Source of the DNA: FEN-1219 sp963817615
Lineage (GTDB): Bacteria; Pseudomonadota; Gammaproteobacteria; Steroidobacterales; Rariloculaceae
Length of the DNA: 64,000 bases
NCBI GenBank assembly: GCA_963817615.1
Contig: CAWFPH010000002.1
Location: 1,674,001 to 1,738,000, forward strand
Direction of reading: 5' to 3'
The notes beneath the pieces are model-generated. The model was not told the DNA's origin. It saw nothing but the letters and a program-made list of their open reading frames with translations, and ran no database searches. Shown in pieces: positions 62,624 to 64,000 of this stretch; position 1 is the stretch's first letter, and each line of letters starts with the position of its first letter. The position numbers were made by a program, and so were the translations under genes.

Positions 62624-64000
62624 CTAGGCCGCGGCGCCCGGTCCGAACCAGGTGGTCAGCGCGTCGGCGAGGCTCGCCTGCGTCGAGTCTCCCGCCCACG
62701 CGACGTGGCCGTCGGGTCGAATCAACACGGCCGCAGGAGCCGCGACCGCCCCGATGACCGGAAGCTCCCACGTGGCTGCGCAGTGCGCGTCGATCGACTG
62801 AACGCGATCCGCCCATGGGGCGATGTCCGCGCCGCGGGGCTCACCGAGGGTGAGGAGCACCGGCCGGGCATCGTGCAGCAGCGTGAACAAACGCAGCGGT
62901 CCGGCGGCGGTGATCAGGTCGAGATCGGGCATGCGGCGCCCGAGCAAGGGATGTCCGTCGCCGAGCTCGTAACGGACGTCGAGACCGGAGATCTCAGCGA
63001 CGACCCGTCTGCGCGGTTCTTCCATGGCGAGCAGCTCGGCGAAGACTTCGCCCAAGGCCTTCGTGCGGTCGTCCGGGCGGCGCAGCGTGACTTGCGCCAT
63101 CGTGTTGTGCAGCACGCGCGCGGCGACCGGATGGCGCTCCGCATGGTAGGTATCCAGAAGCTGTTCCGGCGACGTCCCGTTGACCACCTGCGCGAGCTTC
63201 CAGCCGAGGTTGACTGCGTCCTGCACGCCGATGTTGAGCCCTTGACCGCCCACGGGGGCATGCACGTGCGCGGCGTCGCCGGCGAGCAGCACGCGTCGCT
63301 CGCGGTAGGCTGCGGCCTGGCGAGTCATGTCGGTGAACCTCGAAATCCAGGTCGGGTTGTGGACACCGAAATCCGTTCCGTACACGTCGATCAGCGCGTC
63401 GGTGACGTCGCGCAGGGTCGGTTCACTGTCGGCCCCCACGTGTCGTTCGACCAGCACGACGCCAGCCCGCCGCTCATCCTCCAGTTTTCCGATCGCATGG
63501 ATACCGCGCGCGTCCCGGCGGAATCCCCATTCCGGCTCCGCGGACCAACCGACCTCGGCAATCAACCAGCTCATCGTGGGATCCCATCCAGGGAACTCGA
63601 TGCCGGCTGCTTTACGGATCAGGCTGTGTGCTCCGTCGCAACCGACGAGATACTCGGCCCGTATCGACCGGCCGTCGGATAGCTCGACATCGACGCCATC
63701 GTCGTCCTGCACGAAATCCGTCACTTCGCAGCCGCGATAGATCGGCACCGCCAGCTCGCCGACCCATTCGGCCAGGATGCGCTCCGTCTGCTCTTGTCGG
63801 AGGCCGAGCACGTAGTTGTGCCGCGTGGGACAGTCGCTGACGTCCAGAGGGATGAGGAAGTGCAGGAACTTGTGCGGCTGTCCCTGCGACACGAAGCGAT
63901 CGACGATACCGCGCTGATCGAGCACCTCGATCGTGCGTGAGTGCAGACCGCGCGCGCGCGTGCCGAGGAGATCCTGGCTCGTGCGCCGCTCGACGATCGC
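62624..64000 (-). CDS. FAD-dependent aromatic monooxygenase, MhpA/rifampicin-monooxygenase-like (5' end outside window)
   Basis: The frame is open to the window edge, so the N-terminal FAD-binding GxGxxG is missing. The visible 458 residues begin ERRTSQDLLGTRARGLHSRT, matching the region after that motif. The DG motif is LVGCDGAHSLIRKAAG, and GRRVLLAGDAAHVHAPVGGQ is the GD motif. A C-terminal thioredoxin-like domain follows (PLLGRRMPDLDL, then VLIRPDGHVAWAG). Enzymes of this type hydroxylate phenolic rings or rifamycins. Its presence supports an aromatic-degradation theme. Confidence 0.88.
   Translation of the reverse strand, partial: AIVERRTSQDLLGTRARGLHSRTIEVLDQRGIVDRFVSQGQPHKFLHFLIPLDVSDCPTRHNYVLGLRQEQTERILAEWVGELAVPIYRGCEVTDFVQDDDGVDVELSDGRSIRAEYLVGCDGAHSLIRKAAGIEFPGWDPTMSWLIAEVGWSAEPEWGFRRDARGIHAIGKLEDERRAGVVLVERHVGADSEPTLRDVTDALIDVYGTDFGVHNPTWISRFTDMTRQAAAYRERRVLLAGDAAHVHAPVGGQGLNIGVQDAVNLGWKLAQVVNGTSPEQLLDTYHAERHPVAARVLHNTMAQVTLRRPDDRTKALGEVFAELLAMEEPRRRVVAEISGLDVRYELGDGHPLLGRRMPDLDLITAAGPLRLFTLLHDARPVLLTLGEPRGADIAPWADRVQSIDAHCAATWELPVIGAVAAPAAVLIRPDGHVAWAGDSTQASLADALTTWFGPGAAA

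Noticed and set aside
1..64000. CRISPR arrays, insertion sequences, prophage, rRNA or tRNA genes
   Set aside because: No direct-repeat array, transposase, phage gene or RNA gene was recognised by eye; a tool search would be needed to exclude small ones.

Overview
The window is a GC-rich (roughly two-thirds G+C), densely coded bacterial chromosome segment with no tRNA, rRNA, phage, insertion sequence or CRISPR array that I can see. The gene content (TonB-dependent receptor with tryptophan halogenase, several PQQ dehydrogenases, DUF6152, a DUF5062-like protein, YidB-like protein, c-di-GMP riboswitches) fits a soil or freshwater gammaproteobacterium of the Steroidobacter/Nevskiales kind. This is inference from family distribution, not a phylogeny.

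Layout. 1-4017: the end of a TonB receptor, two 2-oxoglutarate/Fe(II) oxygenases and a flavin-dependent halogenase in one + strand run. 4230-5237: a decayed DUF1592-type gene with an in-frame amber codon and a chimeric 3' end. 5357-12142: PQQ dehydrogenase, Tat-exported esterase, GFA protein, UshA-type nucleotidase and EamA transporter. 12397-16251: acyl-CoA ligase running into a serine hydrolase with no clean stop/start between them, then an SDR. 16610-32241: mainly secreted or periplasmic enzymes (amidohydrolase lipoprotein, DUF6152 pair, GH13 enzyme, MBL-fold hydrolase, glycosyltransferase, rhomboid protease, PQQ sugar and alcohol dehydrogenases, Zn alcohol dehydrogenase, TVP38 protein). 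32704-34830: a TonB-family protein with a cytoplasmic pseudo-receiver domain.

34873-44037 is the most unusual block. A leftward operon encodes a GNAT acetyltransferase, an atypical carrier protein, a GH2-like protein, an alpha/beta hydrolase, an acyl-CoA dehydrogenase, a class II synthetase-like amino acid:carrier-protein ligase and a DUF1839 protein. It looks like a pathway that loads an amino acid on a carrier protein, oxidises it and releases or transfers it. Facing away from it are a second carrier protein and a hydrolase with a cysteine nucleophile elbow, preceded by a relic of an AMP-forming ligase. Immediately downstream, two tandem cyclic-di-GMP-I (GEMM-I) riboswitches lead into an Ig/fibronectin-type lipoprotein.

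45437-64000: relic of a secreted-protein gene, a LigM-like O-demethylase, a FAD monooxygenase divergent from a LysR regulator with two inverted repeats between them, an S-adenosylhomocysteine-recycling operon (deaminase + hydrolase + cupin), a DODA-type dioxygenase, a HAF-repeat protein, an amino-acid ABC importer, a second MBL hydrolase, MFS and acetate transporters, small conserved proteins, and an aromatic-ring-type FAD monooxygenase cut by the window end. The ligase, O-demethylase, dioxygenase and FAD monooxygenases together suggest aromatic or plant-derived substrates.
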